Of a stretch of DNA of 64,000 bases, positions 38,401-46,670 are shown in pieces. The notes under the pieces are model-generated. The model made no database searches. It worked only from the letters and a program-made list of their open reading frames with translations, and had not been told where the DNA came from. A program made the translations under genes and the position numbers. The DNA comes from Pseudonocardiales bacterium. GTDB taxonomy: Bacteria; Actinomycetota; Actinomycetes; Mycobacteriales; Pseudonocardiaceae. Positions within the stretch are counted from its first letter, which is position 1. The number at the start of each line of letters is the position of its first letter. The stretch is taken from positions 62,001 to 126,000 of the forward strand of contig JAHEXI010000006.1 in NCBI GenBank assembly GCA_023252195.1, written 5' to 3'.

Positions 38401-38415
38401 CCTGCCTTCGGTCAC
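35413..38415 (-). CDS. glnE: Bifunctional glutamine synthetase adenylyltransferase/deadenylylase
   Basis: A 1000-residue enzyme (Mtb 994) that adenylylates and deadenylylates GlnA. Two nucleotidyltransferase domains are visible: the N-terminal deadenylylase with LNYVSDVDVIFVGDSEDE, FEVDAALRPEGKAGALVRTL and AKTWEFQALLKARPVAGD, and the C-terminal adenylylase with LGYNSDADVLFVCEALAG, DTGLRPEGRSGAVVRTL and THTKLGRGGLADVEW. Each has the GxDxD-type metal motif. GTG 38415 avoids the overlap with the amidotransferase gene that an upstream ATG would produce. The gene follows glnA convergently with a 184-bp gap that shows no clear terminator. Confidence 0.95.
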   Translation of the reverse strand: MTEGRRTAVSLARLGITDGRAAETLTRLGWWHNGQVRRDAEDTLWALSRAPDPNLALRSLARLGHAVGDGWVELDGLMRRDSGVRGRLLGVLGSSTALGDHLVANPQGWHALASPEAVSPDWAEQAAQRLLVAVGADPISAANRATLTGVSAQRALRVTYRELITELAAADLAAVVEPELPVVPFEQVAAALAELAAGVLRAAVAVGMAEVTPGCQPPRLAVIGMGKCGAAELNYVSDVDVIFVGDSEDELGAATKLASATMRVASACFEVDAALRPEGKAGALVRTLQGHLAYYRRWAKTWEFQALLKARPVAGDVELGGRYLEAVGPMVWTAAERENFVSEVQAMRRRVAEHVPAELVDRELKLGPGGLRDVEFAVQLMQLVHGRTDESLRVAPTVAALAALAEGGYVGRDDAANLAASYRFLRLLEHRLQLQKLRRTHLLPADDDTAAWRWLARAAGMRPDGRHDALEVLRIEHTRQSHRARRLHQKLFYRPLLEAVARVPTEAYRLTETSAKARLAALGYASPQGALGHLRALTDGVSRRAAIQSALLPVLLEYLADTPDPDRGLAAYRRVSEALDDTPWYLRLLRDEGAVAQRLMALLGTSRMVADLLVRAPEALQLLADPQELAGRDPAEVATSLRSAACRHRDPGAAVTAARALRRYELFRIASADLLGLLDVDAVCAALSSVWAAVLAAALDVAVRAEIERRQAEPARIAVIAMGRLGGAELGYNSDADVLFVCEALAGSSETDAVRFASSVAESVRNLLGSPSQDPPLVIDTGLRPEGRSGAVVRTLSSYRSYYTQWAQTWEAQALLRASPIAGDRELGERFISMINPVRYPAGGLSASQATEIRRIKARVDSERLPRGADPTTHTKLGRGGLADVEWTIQLLQLQHAHEIAALRTPSTTIALQAAADAGLLAEADAGVLLAAWKLVTKTRNVLTLVRGKQVDQLPTSGRELAAVARALGRSADSDPGEVVDEYRRTTRRARAVVERSFGA

Positions 38416-38431
38416 CAGCGCGCTCCAGACG

Positions 38432-39181
38432 CTAGTGGCCCAGCAGCGGCAGAGCCGCACGGTCCCCGGCTGGGGCCAGCTCACCTGCGGCCAACGCCAC
38501 GAACCGAGTCACCAACGGCTGCCATGTCTCCGCGATATCGGCGTGCACCTGCTCCAGATGATCAGCGTCGAGCTGCCACATTGGGAAAACCCCCGCGCCG
38601 TCACGGCGAGCCCAGGACAGCACAGTGGCCGGCGAGGTCTCGATATGAAACTGGAGGCCATAACCGGCGGTCCCGACGCGGAAAACCTGGTTCACATGCC
38701 GTGGGGAAGACGCGAGCAGGGTGGCTCCCGGCGGCAGCCGGTGTATCTCGTCGTGGTGGAACTGGATGACGTCGGGGGTCAGGGGCAGCTGCGCGAACAG
38801 CGGGTCATGTGCGGCAGCGTCCCGCTTGGCGATGAGGAGCGTGCCGGCCTCAGGACCGTCAACCGCCCGGCGTACCGCGCCACCTGTGGCCGCCGCCAGC
38901 AGTTGACCGCCAAGGCAGACCCCGAGCACCGGCAGCCGGCGAGCGACCGCGCCCGCGAGCAACCACCGCAACCCGGCCAACCACGGATGATCGGCGTCGT
39001 CGTGCGCGCCCATCTCCCCACCCATGCAGACCACCCCGTCGAAACCATCGAGGCTCTGCGGAACCCCGTCGGCCGCGGGGCGACACCCCATGAGATGCGC
39101 GCCGGCGTCGGTCAGCCAATCGCCCAGCCGCTCCGGCGGGTCGACTTCGGAGGGCTGCAACACGAGCAGGCGGGTCGTCAC
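38432..39181 (-). CDS. Class I glutamine amidotransferase (GMP-synthase/PuuD-like)
   Basis: A 249-residue stand-alone amidotransferase or gamma-glutamyl hydrolase. The nucleophile Cys is in PVLGVCLGGQLLAAATGG, the His in GLQFHIETSPATVLSW (HxE dyad), and GFDGVVCMGGEMGAHDDADHPW forms the oxyanion side. No synthetase domain is fused. It lies between glnE and glnA2 on the same strand, a place empty in Mtb. Because a Streptomyces GlnA2 is reported as a gamma-glutamylpolyamine synthetase, hydrolysis of gamma-glutamyl adducts is an attractive role; this is inference. GTG 39181 has a TAGCCT box 7 nt upstream. Confidence 0.88.
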   Translation of the reverse strand: MTTRLLVLQPSEVDPPERLGDWLTDAGAHLMGCRPAADGVPQSLDGFDGVVCMGGEMGAHDDADHPWLAGLRWLLAGAVARRLPVLGVCLGGQLLAAATGGAVRRAVDGPEAGTLLIAKRDAAAHDPLFAQLPLTPDVIQFHHDEIHRLPPGATLLASSPRHVNQVFRVGTAGYGLQFHIETSPATVLSWARRDGAGVFPMWQLDADHLEQVHADIAETWQPLVTRFVALAAGELAPAGDRAALPLLGH

Positions 39182-39188
39182 CTTCGCC

Positions 39189-39194
39189 AGGCTA
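39189..39194 (-). promoter_or_regulatory. Leaderless -10 box of the amidotransferase gene
   Basis: Minus-strand TAGCCT lies 7 nt before GTG 39181. Confidence 0.5.
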
Positions 39195-39267
39195 GCCGCG
39201 GTCTGGCGACAGAACGCAGAAAACCTTCCCGGATCGTCGGCGATCTCTCCGCGCGACAGCTCTGATT

Positions 39268-39331
39268 CTCCCGAACTCCACAGCGGAGTAGTTGGGGTGC
39301 GCTTCCACAGCTCTGCTGTGGAGTTCGGGAG
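39268..39331. terminator. 17-bp inverted repeat upstream of the amidotransferase gene
   Basis: A perfect 17-bp inverted repeat, 39268-39284 with 39315-39331, around a 30-nt spacer. The right side can instead fold on itself (TCCACAGC-TCT-GCTGTGGA, 39304-39322). The geometry matches the repeats at 22203 and 29437. Together with the acetyltransferase scrap beside it, it fills the glnA2-amidotransferase gap. Confidence 0.7.
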
Positions 39332-39339
39332 CCTGAGCG

Positions 39340-39435
39340 TCACGGGGCGGGTGTGAAGGCGATCTCTGCGGTGTCATGTACTGGGCGGAAGCCGATCCTC
39401 GGGTAGATCGCATTGCTGATCGGGTTCGCCACAGT
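39340..39435 (-). pseudogene. C-terminal scrap of a GNAT acetyltransferase
   Basis: Read on the minus strand, the frame ending at TGA 39340-39342 gives VANPISNAIYPRIGFRPVHD then TAEIAFTPAP. ANP-SN-IY-RIGFRPV is the typical last helix and strand of GNAT enzymes. No start or upstream domain exists: the frame runs into the glnA2 end. A relic of about 32 residues. Confidence 0.7.
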
Positions 39436-39452
39436 CCGCCGCGTCGACCGAG

Positions 39453-40796
39453 TTAGAGCACGGGCAGGTAGGTGCGTAGCTCGTAGGCCGTGACGTGACG
39501 TCGGTAATTGTCCCACTCGGCACGCTTGTTGCGCAGGAAGAACTCGAACACGTGTTCGCCGAGGGTCTCGGCGACCAGCTCGGAGTTCTCCATCTCGACG
39601 AGCGCTTCGGAGAGGTTCTGCGGCAGCGGCGCGTAGCCTGCGGCCCGGCGCTCACGCTCGGACAACGACCAGACGTCGTCCTCGGCGGGGGGCGGTAGCT
39701 GATAGCCCTGCTGCACGCCACGCAACCCAGCGGCGAGAATCACCGCATAGGCGAGGTAAGGGTTGCACGCCGAATCCGGGGTCCGGATCTCCACCCGCCG
39801 GCTGGATGCTTTGCCTGGCGAGTACATCGGTACCCGGACCAGGGCCGAGCGGTTGCGGTGCCCCCAGCACACCGCGGTGGGGGCTTCCCCGCCGATGATC
39901 AGCCGCTTGTAGGAGTTCACCCACTGGTTGGTCACCGCAGTGATCTCTCTGGCATGCGCCAGTACTCCCGCGACGAACGCCCGACCGGTGTCGGAAAGCT
40001 CGAAGGGGTCGTCGTCGTCGTGGAAGGCGTTGCGGTCGCCCTCGAACAGGCTCATATGGGTGTGCATCGCGGACCCAGGATGCGCGGTGTAGGGCTTGGG
40101 CATGAACGAGGCGCGCACGCCCTGGGTGATCGCGACTTCCTTCACCACATACCGGAAGGTCATGATGTTGTCGGCCATGGTGAGCGCGTCGGCGTAGCGC
40201 AGGTCGATCTCCTGCTGCCCCGGTGCGCCCTCGTGGTGACTGAACTCCACCGAGATACCCACCTGTTCCAGCGCCTCGATGGTGTGTCGGCGGAAGTGCG
40301 GAGCGACATCGTGGCTGGCCTGATCGAAGTACCCGCCCGAGTCGGCGGGCACCGGTTCGGAACCGTTGTCGGGCAGGTCCCGCAGCAGGTAGAACTCGAT
40401 CTCGGGGTGCACATAGCAGGTGAAACCCGCCTCGGCCGCTCTGGACAGGGTCCGAGTCAGCACGTGCCGCGGGTCGGCCCACGACGGCGAGCCGTCAGGC
40501 ATCGTGATGTCACAGAACATCCGGGCCGAGTAGTGCTCGCCCTTGGGGTTCTCCCACGGCAGCACCTGGAAGGTGGAGGGGTCCGGCTTGGCGATCATGT
40601 CGGATTCGTATGCGCGTGCGAAGCCCTGGATCGCTGATCCGTCGAAGCCGATGCCGTCGGCGAAGGCTCCTTCCAGCTCAGCCGGTGCAACAGACACCGA
40701 CTTCAGGTATCCCAGCACGTCGGTGAACCACAACCGAACGAACCGGATGTCGCGTTCTTCCAGCGTGCGCAGCACGAACTCCTGCTGGCGATCCAT
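39453..40796 (-). CDS. glnA2: Glutamine synthetase-like enzyme GlnA2
   Basis: A 447-residue GSI-alpha-type protein equivalent to Rv2222c. Sites: DGSAIQGFARAYESDM, HPEIEFYLLRDLP, EFSHHEGAPGQQEIDLRYADAL, GSAMHTHMSLFEGD, GHRNRSALVRVP. The adenylylation Tyr region is replaced (QLPPPAEDDVWSLSERERRA), so GlnE is not expected to modify it. In Streptomyces coelicolor the corresponding GlnA2 acts on polyamines, so glutamine synthesis is not certain. The adjacent class I amidotransferase fits either role. Confidence 0.94.
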   Translation of the reverse strand: MDRQQEFVLRTLEERDIRFVRLWFTDVLGYLKSVSVAPAELEGAFADGIGFDGSAIQGFARAYESDMIAKPDPSTFQVLPWENPKGEHYSARMFCDITMPDGSPSWADPRHVLTRTLSRAAEAGFTCYVHPEIEFYLLRDLPDNGSEPVPADSGGYFDQASHDVAPHFRRHTIEALEQVGISVEFSHHEGAPGQQEIDLRYADALTMADNIMTFRYVVKEVAITQGVRASFMPKPYTAHPGSAMHTHMSLFEGDRNAFHDDDDPFELSDTGRAFVAGVLAHAREITAVTNQWVNSYKRLIIGGEAPTAVCWGHRNRSALVRVPMYSPGKASSRRVEIRTPDSACNPYLAYAVILAAGLRGVQQGYQLPPPAEDDVWSLSERERRAAGYAPLPQNLSEALVEMENSELVAETLGEHVFEFFLRNKRAEWDNYRRHVTAYELRTYLPVL

Positions 40797-40842
40797 GGGC
40801 GAAGGGTAGTGGACTGTCGGTGACTGCGCTGTGGCCTGCCCC

Positions 40843-40848
40843 TACGAT
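40843..40848 (+). promoter_or_regulatory. Leaderless -10 box of the lprG-like gene
   Basis: TACGAT lies 6 nt before ATG 40855. Confidence 0.5.
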
Positions 40849-40854
40849 GACGGG

Positions 40855-41520
40855 ATGCGATTTTCCGTCTTCATCGCCGCGCTGATCATCGCGCTGGTCA
40901 CGTCGTGTAGCAGCGGCGGCGGGCAGCAGGCCGACCTACCCCAAGGCGCCGCAGTACTGGCCGATTCCGCCAAGGCGATGCGGGAGGTGACCAGCACCCA
41001 CTTCACTCTCGACGTCGAGGGCAACTCCCCCGGTGTGCAGCTGCGCTCCGCCGAGGGTCAGCTCACCCGCGCGGGTTCGGCGAAGGGTGTCGCCAAGGTG
41101 GACGAGGGCGCACAGCTCCTCGAACTACAGTTCGTGATCATCGGCCAGGACCTCTACCTGCGGCCCCCGACGGGCCCGATCCAGAAACTGCCGCTGTCCT
41201 TCGCCGGTACGGTGTACGACCCGTCTGTGATCCTCAACCCGGACCGCGGCATCGCGGGGGCGCTCGCCAGCGGTACGGGGCCCACCACCGAGACCCGCGA
41301 GCAGGTCGACGGCGTGGACACCTACCGGTTACAGGTGAAGTTCCCAGCGCAGCCGCTCGGCTCGCTGGTACCTGAACTGGCTCAGGACAAGACCAGCGAG
41401 ATCTGGGTCGCGGCGCAAGGCTCGCGGCTGATCAAGGCGCAGTTCCCGACCACCTACGGTTCGGCCACCGTCCATTTCTCTGACTTCGACGCCCCGGTCG
41501 ACATCACCCCACCGTCCTGA
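40855..41520 (+). CDS. lprG: LppX/LprAFG family lipoprotein (LprG-like)
   Basis: A 221-residue lipoprotein with an N-terminal signal and lipobox LVTSC (Cys18), then the LppX_LprAFG fold: [83 protein letters not shown]. In mycobacteria LprG carries triacylglycerides and lipoarabinomannan across the periplasm together with the transporter P55, whose homologue follows 16 bp downstream. ATG 40855 follows a TACGAT box. Confidence 0.92.
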   Translation: MRFSVFIAALIIALVTSCSSGGGQQADLPQGAAVLADSAKAMREVTSTHFTLDVEGNSPGVQLRSAEGQLTRAGSAKGVAKVDEGAQLLELQFVIIGQDLYLRPPTGPIQKLPLSFAGTVYDPSVILNPDRGIAGALASGTGPTTETREQVDGVDTYRLQVKFPAQPLGSLVPELAQDKTSEIWVAAQGSRLIKAQFPTTYGSATVHFSDFDAPVDITPPS

Positions 41521-41536
41521 TCTCAGGTCTGATCCG

Positions 41537-43072
41537 ATGATCGCGACGGCGACCACGGTCCGGCGCCGCGGGTTGGCGCTGGGCGCTGGCGCGCTGGTCA
41601 CTCTCCTTGCCGCCCTGGATGCTTATGTAGTCGTCAGCCTGTTGGTCGACATCGTCCGCGACCTGCAAGTGCCGATCAATCATCTGGAGCGGGCCACCCC
41701 GATCGTCACCGGCTTCCTGCTGGGCTACGTCGCTGCGATGCCGCTGCTGGGTCAGGCGTCTGATCGCTTCGGCCGGCGGGCGTTGCTGCAGGCTTGCCTG
41801 GTCACCTTCGCGGCCGCGTCGGTGGTCACCGCCGTCGCGGCGACCCTGCCGGTACTCGTGACGGGGCGGACCCTGCAAGGAATCGCCGGTGGCGCTTTGC
41901 TACCGGTATCCATGGCGCTGGCCGCTGACCTGTGGCCCGACCGTGGCCGGTCCACCGCACTGGGCGCGCTGGGTGCTGCTCAGGAGCTGGGCAGTGTGTT
42001 GGGACCGCTCTACGGGGCAGGGCTGGCCGCGCTGGTCGGCTGGCGCGGCGTCTTCTGGGTGAACGTCCCCCTGGCGGTCGCCGCTGTGCTGGCGGTCCAA
42101 CTGGCCGTTCCGGCTAAGGCTCGGTCCGAAGATATCCCCCGGCCACCGCTGGACCTGGTTGGCGGCGGCCTACTGGCACTCACCCTAGGACTGCTGGTGG
42201 TCGGGCTGTACAACCCCGATCCTGACCGTGGGGCGCTGCCGACCTGGGGATGGCCGGTGCTGGGCGCGGCGGCGGCCACTGGGGTGGCGTTCGTCATGTG
42301 GGAACGCCGGGCAACGGTGCGGCTGCTCGATCCCGTCGGCGTGCACTGGCGGGTCTTCCTTGGTTCGCTGGGGGTCAGTTTGGCGGCGGGGGCGGCATTG
42401 ATGGTGACCCTCGTCGACGTCGAGCTTTACGCGCAGACGGTGCTGGGTCGCAACCCCGCCGGGGCGACCGCGATCCTGGTCCGGTTCCTGGTCGCGCTGC
42501 CGGTAGGTGCACTGGTGGGGGGTTTGGCGGCGAGCAGGCTGCGCGAGACGGTGGTGACGCTGTTCGGGATGCTGCTGGCCGCCGCTGGCTACCTGCTGAT
42601 CGCGGGATGGCCCGCCGATATCATGGCTGCCCGGCATGACTTCGGTCTGTTCACCCTGCCCAGACTCGACACCGATCTGGCGCTAGCCGGCCTGGGCCTC
42701 GGTCTGGTGATCGCGCCGCTGTCCACTGCGGCGTTGCGCGCGACCCCGCCCGACCGACATGGAGTGGCGTCCGCCGCGGTAGTGGTCGCCCGGATGACCG
42801 GGATGCTGGTAGGTGTCGCCGCGCTGTCCGCGTGGGGCCTGCACCGCTTTCGCGAGCTCACCGCCGAACTCGCTACCCCACTGCCCTTCGGCGTCAGTAC
42901 TCAGATTTATCAACAGCAGCTTGCCAACTACCAGCTCGCGCTGCAGGTGGCGCTGCGCATTCAGTACAAAGAGATCTTTTTGCTCACCTCGGGGATATGC
43001 GTGATCGGCGCGGTGGGCGCCCTGCTGATCAAAACTAAGCGGCGCACAGTGTCGACCGCTTCGGCAGAATGA
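41537..43072 (+). CDS. MFS lipid/drug exporter, P55 (Rv1410c) homologue
   Basis: A 511-residue 14-helix MFS transporter. It has the motif A-type loop [56 protein letters not shown] (motif C) and [25 protein letters not shown]. The segments [17 protein letters not shown] and [26 protein letters not shown] match Mtb P55 closely from memory. It is probably co-transcribed with the lprG-like gene (16-bp gap). Expected to export lipids to the outer envelope, with drug efflux as a side activity. The last 38 bp overlap the convergent hydrolase gene. Confidence 0.92.
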   Translation: MIATATTVRRRGLALGAGALVTLLAALDAYVVVSLLVDIVRDLQVPINHLERATPIVTGFLLGYVAAMPLLGQASDRFGRRALLQACLVTFAAASVVTAVAATLPVLVTGRTLQGIAGGALLPVSMALAADLWPDRGRSTALGALGAAQELGSVLGPLYGAGLAALVGWRGVFWVNVPLAVAAVLAVQLAVPAKARSEDIPRPPLDLVGGGLLALTLGLLVVGLYNPDPDRGALPTWGWPVLGAAAATGVAFVMWERRATVRLLDPVGVHWRVFLGSLGVSLAAGAALMVTLVDVELYAQTVLGRNPAGATAILVRFLVALPVGALVGGLAASRLRETVVTLFGMLLAAAGYLLIAGWPADIMAARHDFGLFTLPRLDTDLALAGLGLGLVIAPLSTAALRATPPDRHGVASAAVVVARMTGMLVGVAALSAWGLHRFRELTAELATPLPFGVSTQIYQQQLANYQLALQVALRIQYKEIFLLTSGICVIGAVGALLIKTKRRTVSTASAE

Positions 43073-44639
43073 GCCGCAGCAGATAATTCGACACTGCGTC
43101 GTCCACGCACTTCACGCCCTGCAGGACGACAGTGTGCTGGTTGCCCTCAAAGGTGACCAACTTGCCGCGAAGCCGGTGGGCCAGCTCCACTCCAGACTGG
43201 TACGGCGTGGCCGGATCACCCGTCGTGGACACCACGAGCACCGGTGGCAGACCGTCCACCTGCGGGTCGCCGGAATCGCCGGTCGGCGGCACCGGCCAGA
43301 AAGCGCAGGCATCCCGGGCCGCCGACGGTGGGTGTCCGTCATCGAGGAAGGGCGCGGCCTCCCGGTAGAGCCGGTCGGCCTCCTGCACCATCGCCGGATC
43401 TGTCACGGGAGGGTCGTCCACACACCGGACCGCTTCGAAGGCATCCTGGCTACCGGAGTAGCCGTGCTCATCGCGCTGGTAATAGATGTCAGCCAATCTC
43501 AACAGGGTGGAACCGTTCCCGTGGGCCAGTTCGGACAGACCCCGATTGAGCACCGGCCAGAGCTGGTCGGTGTACAGCGCCTGAATCGTGCCGATCGTAG
43601 CGTCGGTATAGGACAGCTTGCGGTCGCCGACGGGCCGCGCCGCGGTAGTCAACGGCAGCAATAGCAGCTGGAAGGCCTGGTTGGCCTGATCTTTCGGGAT
43701 GGTGCCCAACCAGCACTGGGATTGTGCGAGACACCAGCCGACGAACGCGTCGAACGACTGCTGGAACCCGGCACCCTGGTTCACCAAACTTTGCACCAGG
43801 TTCTCATTCGGATCCAGTGCGCCGTCGAGCACCATTGCCCGCACATTGCCCGGGAACTGCTCGGCGTAGGAGGTCCCGAGCCGGGTGCCGTAGGAGTAGC
43901 CGAGGAAATTGAGCTTCGCGTCCCCGAGAGCGGACCGCAACACGTCCATGTCCCGCGCGACGTCCCGGGTGCCGGCGTTGGCGAGCATGTCCTTGCCCAC
44001 CCGCTGGGCACACAGCTGCGCGTAGGCTCGGTTCTCGCTCTCGGTCTGCGCAATCCCTGCGGGCGAGGTATCCAGGTCAACATCGAGCCGCTCGGCGTCC
44101 TCCTCCCGAGTGTTCCGGCAAATAATCTTCGGCTGGCTGGCGCCGATTCCGCGGGGGTCGAAACCGACCAGGTCGAACCGGCGGCCCAGGTCAGTTCCGG
44201 CTACCGCACCGGCTCGCGATGCGACTGCCGTCATCCCCGAAGCGCCGGGACCGCCGGGATTGACCAGCAGCGAGCCCAGCCGCTCTTGCTGGTTGTCGGC
44301 GGGGCGGCGGAGCACTCCGATCCGCGCGGTGGGCCCCTGCGGGTGGGCATAGTCCAGTGGCACCTCCACCCGGGTACAGCGCAGCGTGGGGTCGGTGAAG
44401 GACTGCCGGTCGTAGTCTGTGGTGGCAAAGTCCTTGCAGCCGCTCCAGGTCAGTTGCTGGGCGTAGAACCGTTCGAGGCCCGGGGGCACCGATCCCGCCG
44501 GGCCAGCCTGGTACCGCGAAACGTCCGCGCCGAGTTGCGACCCCCCAATGGTGACAGCCGGGCGGCTGCTCGCGACAGTGCAACCACTGAGGGCAAGCAC
44601 GATCGCCAGGGCAGCGGTCGGGCGCAAGGGGCGCGACAT
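43035..44639 (-). CDS. Lipoprotein alpha/beta hydrolase (Hip1/CaeA-like, TAP-like C-terminus)
   Basis: A 534-residue exported serine hydrolase equivalent to Rv2224c/Rv2223c. Signal with lipobox ALSGC (Cys20), then [32 protein letters not shown] (oxyanion loop), [22 protein letters not shown] (nucleophile Ser), [12 protein letters not shown] (Asp) and [11 protein letters not shown] (His) in the TAP-like C-terminal region. Related enzymes are proteases or esterases that modify the envelope. A TAGGCT box 7 nt before ATG 44639 supports the start. Confidence 0.92.
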   Translation of the reverse strand: MSRPLRPTAALAIVLALSGCTVASSRPAVTIGGSQLGADVSRYQAGPAGSVPPGLERFYAQQLTWSGCKDFATTDYDRQSFTDPTLRCTRVEVPLDYAHPQGPTARIGVLRRPADNQQERLGSLLVNPGGPGASGMTAVASRAGAVAGTDLGRRFDLVGFDPRGIGASQPKIICRNTREEDAERLDVDLDTSPAGIAQTESENRAYAQLCAQRVGKDMLANAGTRDVARDMDVLRSALGDAKLNFLGYSYGTRLGTSYAEQFPGNVRAMVLDGALDPNENLVQSLVNQGAGFQQSFDAFVGWCLAQSQCWLGTIPKDQANQAFQLLLLPLTTAARPVGDRKLSYTDATIGTIQALYTDQLWPVLNRGLSELAHGNGSTLLRLADIYYQRDEHGYSGSQDAFEAVRCVDDPPVTDPAMVQEADRLYREAAPFLDDGHPPSAARDACAFWPVPPTGDSGDPQVDGLPPVLVVSTTGDPATPYQSGVELAHRLRGKLVTFEGNQHTVVLQGVKCVDDAVSNYLLRLILPKRSTLCAA

Positions 44640-44646
44640 CCGGCAG

Positions 44647-44652
44647 AGCCTA
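44647..44652 (-). promoter_or_regulatory. Leaderless -10 box of the Hip1-like gene
   Basis: Minus-strand TAGGCT lies 7 nt before ATG 44639. Confidence 0.5.
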
Positions 44653-44710
44653 GTGATCCCCCGGATGGCTCTGAGCGGGCGCTCCGCGCCCAGAGGCGGA
44701 TGATGAGCGC

Positions 44711-46459
44711 ATGCCGCAGTTGCGTCTGGCCCTAGCCCAGGTGAATCCGTGTGTCGGTGACATCGTGGGTAATGCCACGATGATCGCCAACCGCTGCCGG
44801 GAAGCCACCGCTGCCGGTGCGCACATCGTGGTGTTCGGCGAGATGGCGCTGACCGGCTACCCGGTGGAGGATCTGGCGCTGCGGGAATCTTTCGTCGCCG
44901 GGTCGGTGCAAGCGCTCGAGACGCTGGCCACGCGACTCGCGCAGGACGGCTGTGCGGAGCTGGCCGTTGTCGTCGGATACCTCGACTCTGACACCCACGG
45001 CTCTCGCGACGCCGCGGCGGTCTTGTACCGCGGGCGAGTGGTCGCCCGCCAGTTCAAGCACCACCTGCCCAACTACGGGGTGTTCGACGAACGCCGCTAC
45101 TTCATCCCCGGCACCACCTTGACCGTGTTCCGGCTGCACGGCCTGGAGATCGGGATGGTGATCTGCGAGGACATCTGGCAGGTGGGCGGTCCGATCACCG
45201 CGCTGGCCCAGGCCGGGGTGGACCTGGTGGTCGCGCCCAACGCGTCGCCCTACGAACGCAACAAGGACGACACGCGGTTGGCGCTGGTGGTGCGCCGGGC
45301 GATCGAGGTGGGCGCGCCGCTGGCCTACGCGAATTTGGTGGGTGGACAAGACGAGCTGGTCTTCGACGGCGACTCAATGGTGGTCGGCGGACGCGGGGAG
45401 CTGCTGTTGCGGGCGCCGCAGTTCACCGAGCACATCGTGACGCTTGACCTGGATCTGCCCGGCGGCTCGCCCAGGGCGGTGGGCCACTACGCCGGACTCG
45501 ACGTGCACCGGATCATCCTGAGCAACGATTCGCTGCCGCCCTACCCGGCTGCTGCCACTGGGCCTCCCACCGGGCCGGCGACCGAGCCGCTGTCCGACGA
45601 GGCCGAAGTGTGGGGCGCGCTGGTGACGGGCCTGCGGGACTACGCGCGCAAGAACGGATTCCGCTCGGTGGTGCTGGGGCTATCCGGCGGGATCGACTCC
45701 GCGGTGTGCGCGGCGCTCGCGGTGGACGCGCTGGGCGCTGATGCGGTGTATGGAATCTCGATGCCCTCGTCGTATTCCTCGGCGCACTCCCGGTCCGATG
45801 CTGCCGACCTCGCCGAGCGCACCGGGCTGCATTACCAGGTACAGCCGATCGGAGACATGGTCGACGTCTTCGTGCACCAGCTCGAGCTGTTCGGACTCGC
45901 TGAGGAGAACGTGCAGGCCCGCTGCCGTGGTGTGACTCTGATGGGGCTGTCCAACCAGTACGGACATCTGGTGCTGGCGACCGGCAACAAATCCGAGCTC
46001 GCCGTGGGGTACTCGACGATCTACGGTGACGCCGTCGGTGGCTTCGCGCCGATTAAAGACCTACCGAAGACGGCAGTGTGGGCGCTGGCTCGGTGGCGCA
46101 ACGCGCTGGCCGAGAAGCGGGGTGAGACCGCACCGATCCCGCCGAGCTCGATCAGCAAGCCGCCTTCGGCCGAGCTTCGTCCCGACCAACTCGACACCGA
46201 CTCGCTGCCCGATTATCAGCAGCTTGACGAGGTGCTTGACGACTATGTGGAAGGCGACCGCGGGTTCACCGACCTAGTGGCGGCTGGGTTCGCGCCCGAG
46301 CTGGTCGAGCACATCGTCCGGCTGGTGGACGCCGCGGAGTACAAACGACGACAGTATCCGCCCGGCACGAAGATCACCTTGAAGGCTTTCGGCCGGGACC
46401 GGCGACTGCCGATCACCAACCGCTGGCGCGAACGCGGCCTCACCGACGACGAACATTAG
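44711..46459 (+). CDS. nadE: Glutamine-dependent NAD+ synthetase
   Basis: Converts nicotinic acid adenine dinucleotide to NAD+ using glutamine. The 582-residue protein has an N-terminal nitrilase-type glutaminase domain (VFGEMALTGYPVEDL with Glu, KHHLPNYGVFDERRYF with Lys, GMVICEDIWQ with Cys) and a C-terminal synthetase domain with the P-loop LGLSGGIDSAVCAAL and KDLPKTAVW. Mtb uses a longer 679-residue type; this shorter one resembles that of Streptomyces. ATG 44711 has no strong ribosome site. Confidence 0.95.
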   Translation: MPQLRLALAQVNPCVGDIVGNATMIANRCREATAAGAHIVVFGEMALTGYPVEDLALRESFVAGSVQALETLATRLAQDGCAELAVVVGYLDSDTHGSRDAAAVLYRGRVVARQFKHHLPNYGVFDERRYFIPGTTLTVFRLHGLEIGMVICEDIWQVGGPITALAQAGVDLVVAPNASPYERNKDDTRLALVVRRAIEVGAPLAYANLVGGQDELVFDGDSMVVGGRGELLLRAPQFTEHIVTLDLDLPGGSPRAVGHYAGLDVHRIILSNDSLPPYPAAATGPPTGPATEPLSDEAEVWGALVTGLRDYARKNGFRSVVLGLSGGIDSAVCAALAVDALGADAVYGISMPSSYSSAHSRSDAADLAERTGLHYQVQPIGDMVDVFVHQLELFGLAEENVQARCRGVTLMGLSNQYGHLVLATGNKSELAVGYSTIYGDAVGGFAPIKDLPKTAVWALARWRNALAEKRGETAPIPPSSISKPPSAELRPDQLDTDSLPDYQQLDEVLDDYVEGDRGFTDLVAAGFAPELVEHIVRLVDAAEYKRRQYPPGTKITLKAFGRDRRLPITNRWRERGLTDDEH

Positions 46460-46670
46460 CCACCTCTTGATCATCGAAACTGAGCCGTAGCGGTGCGGGG
46501 TTGCCCGGCTATGCCTCGATTTCGGCGATCACCCGGGATCTTTGACGCGTGGCTGTGAGTCTCGTCGCACACTAATGCCAGGTCCTCACTTCGGTGCCAG
46601 GCTGTATACCAGCGATCCGACATGACCCGGGGACCGGCGAACAGAGGCCGGCCTCGAGGGAGGACGGTCG
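46460..46670. other. nadE-panB intergenic region
   Basis: About 210 bp with no gene seen. AGGGAGGA close to the end is the panB ribosome site (6 nt before ATG 46671). No clear terminator or operator was recognised. Confidence 0.5.
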
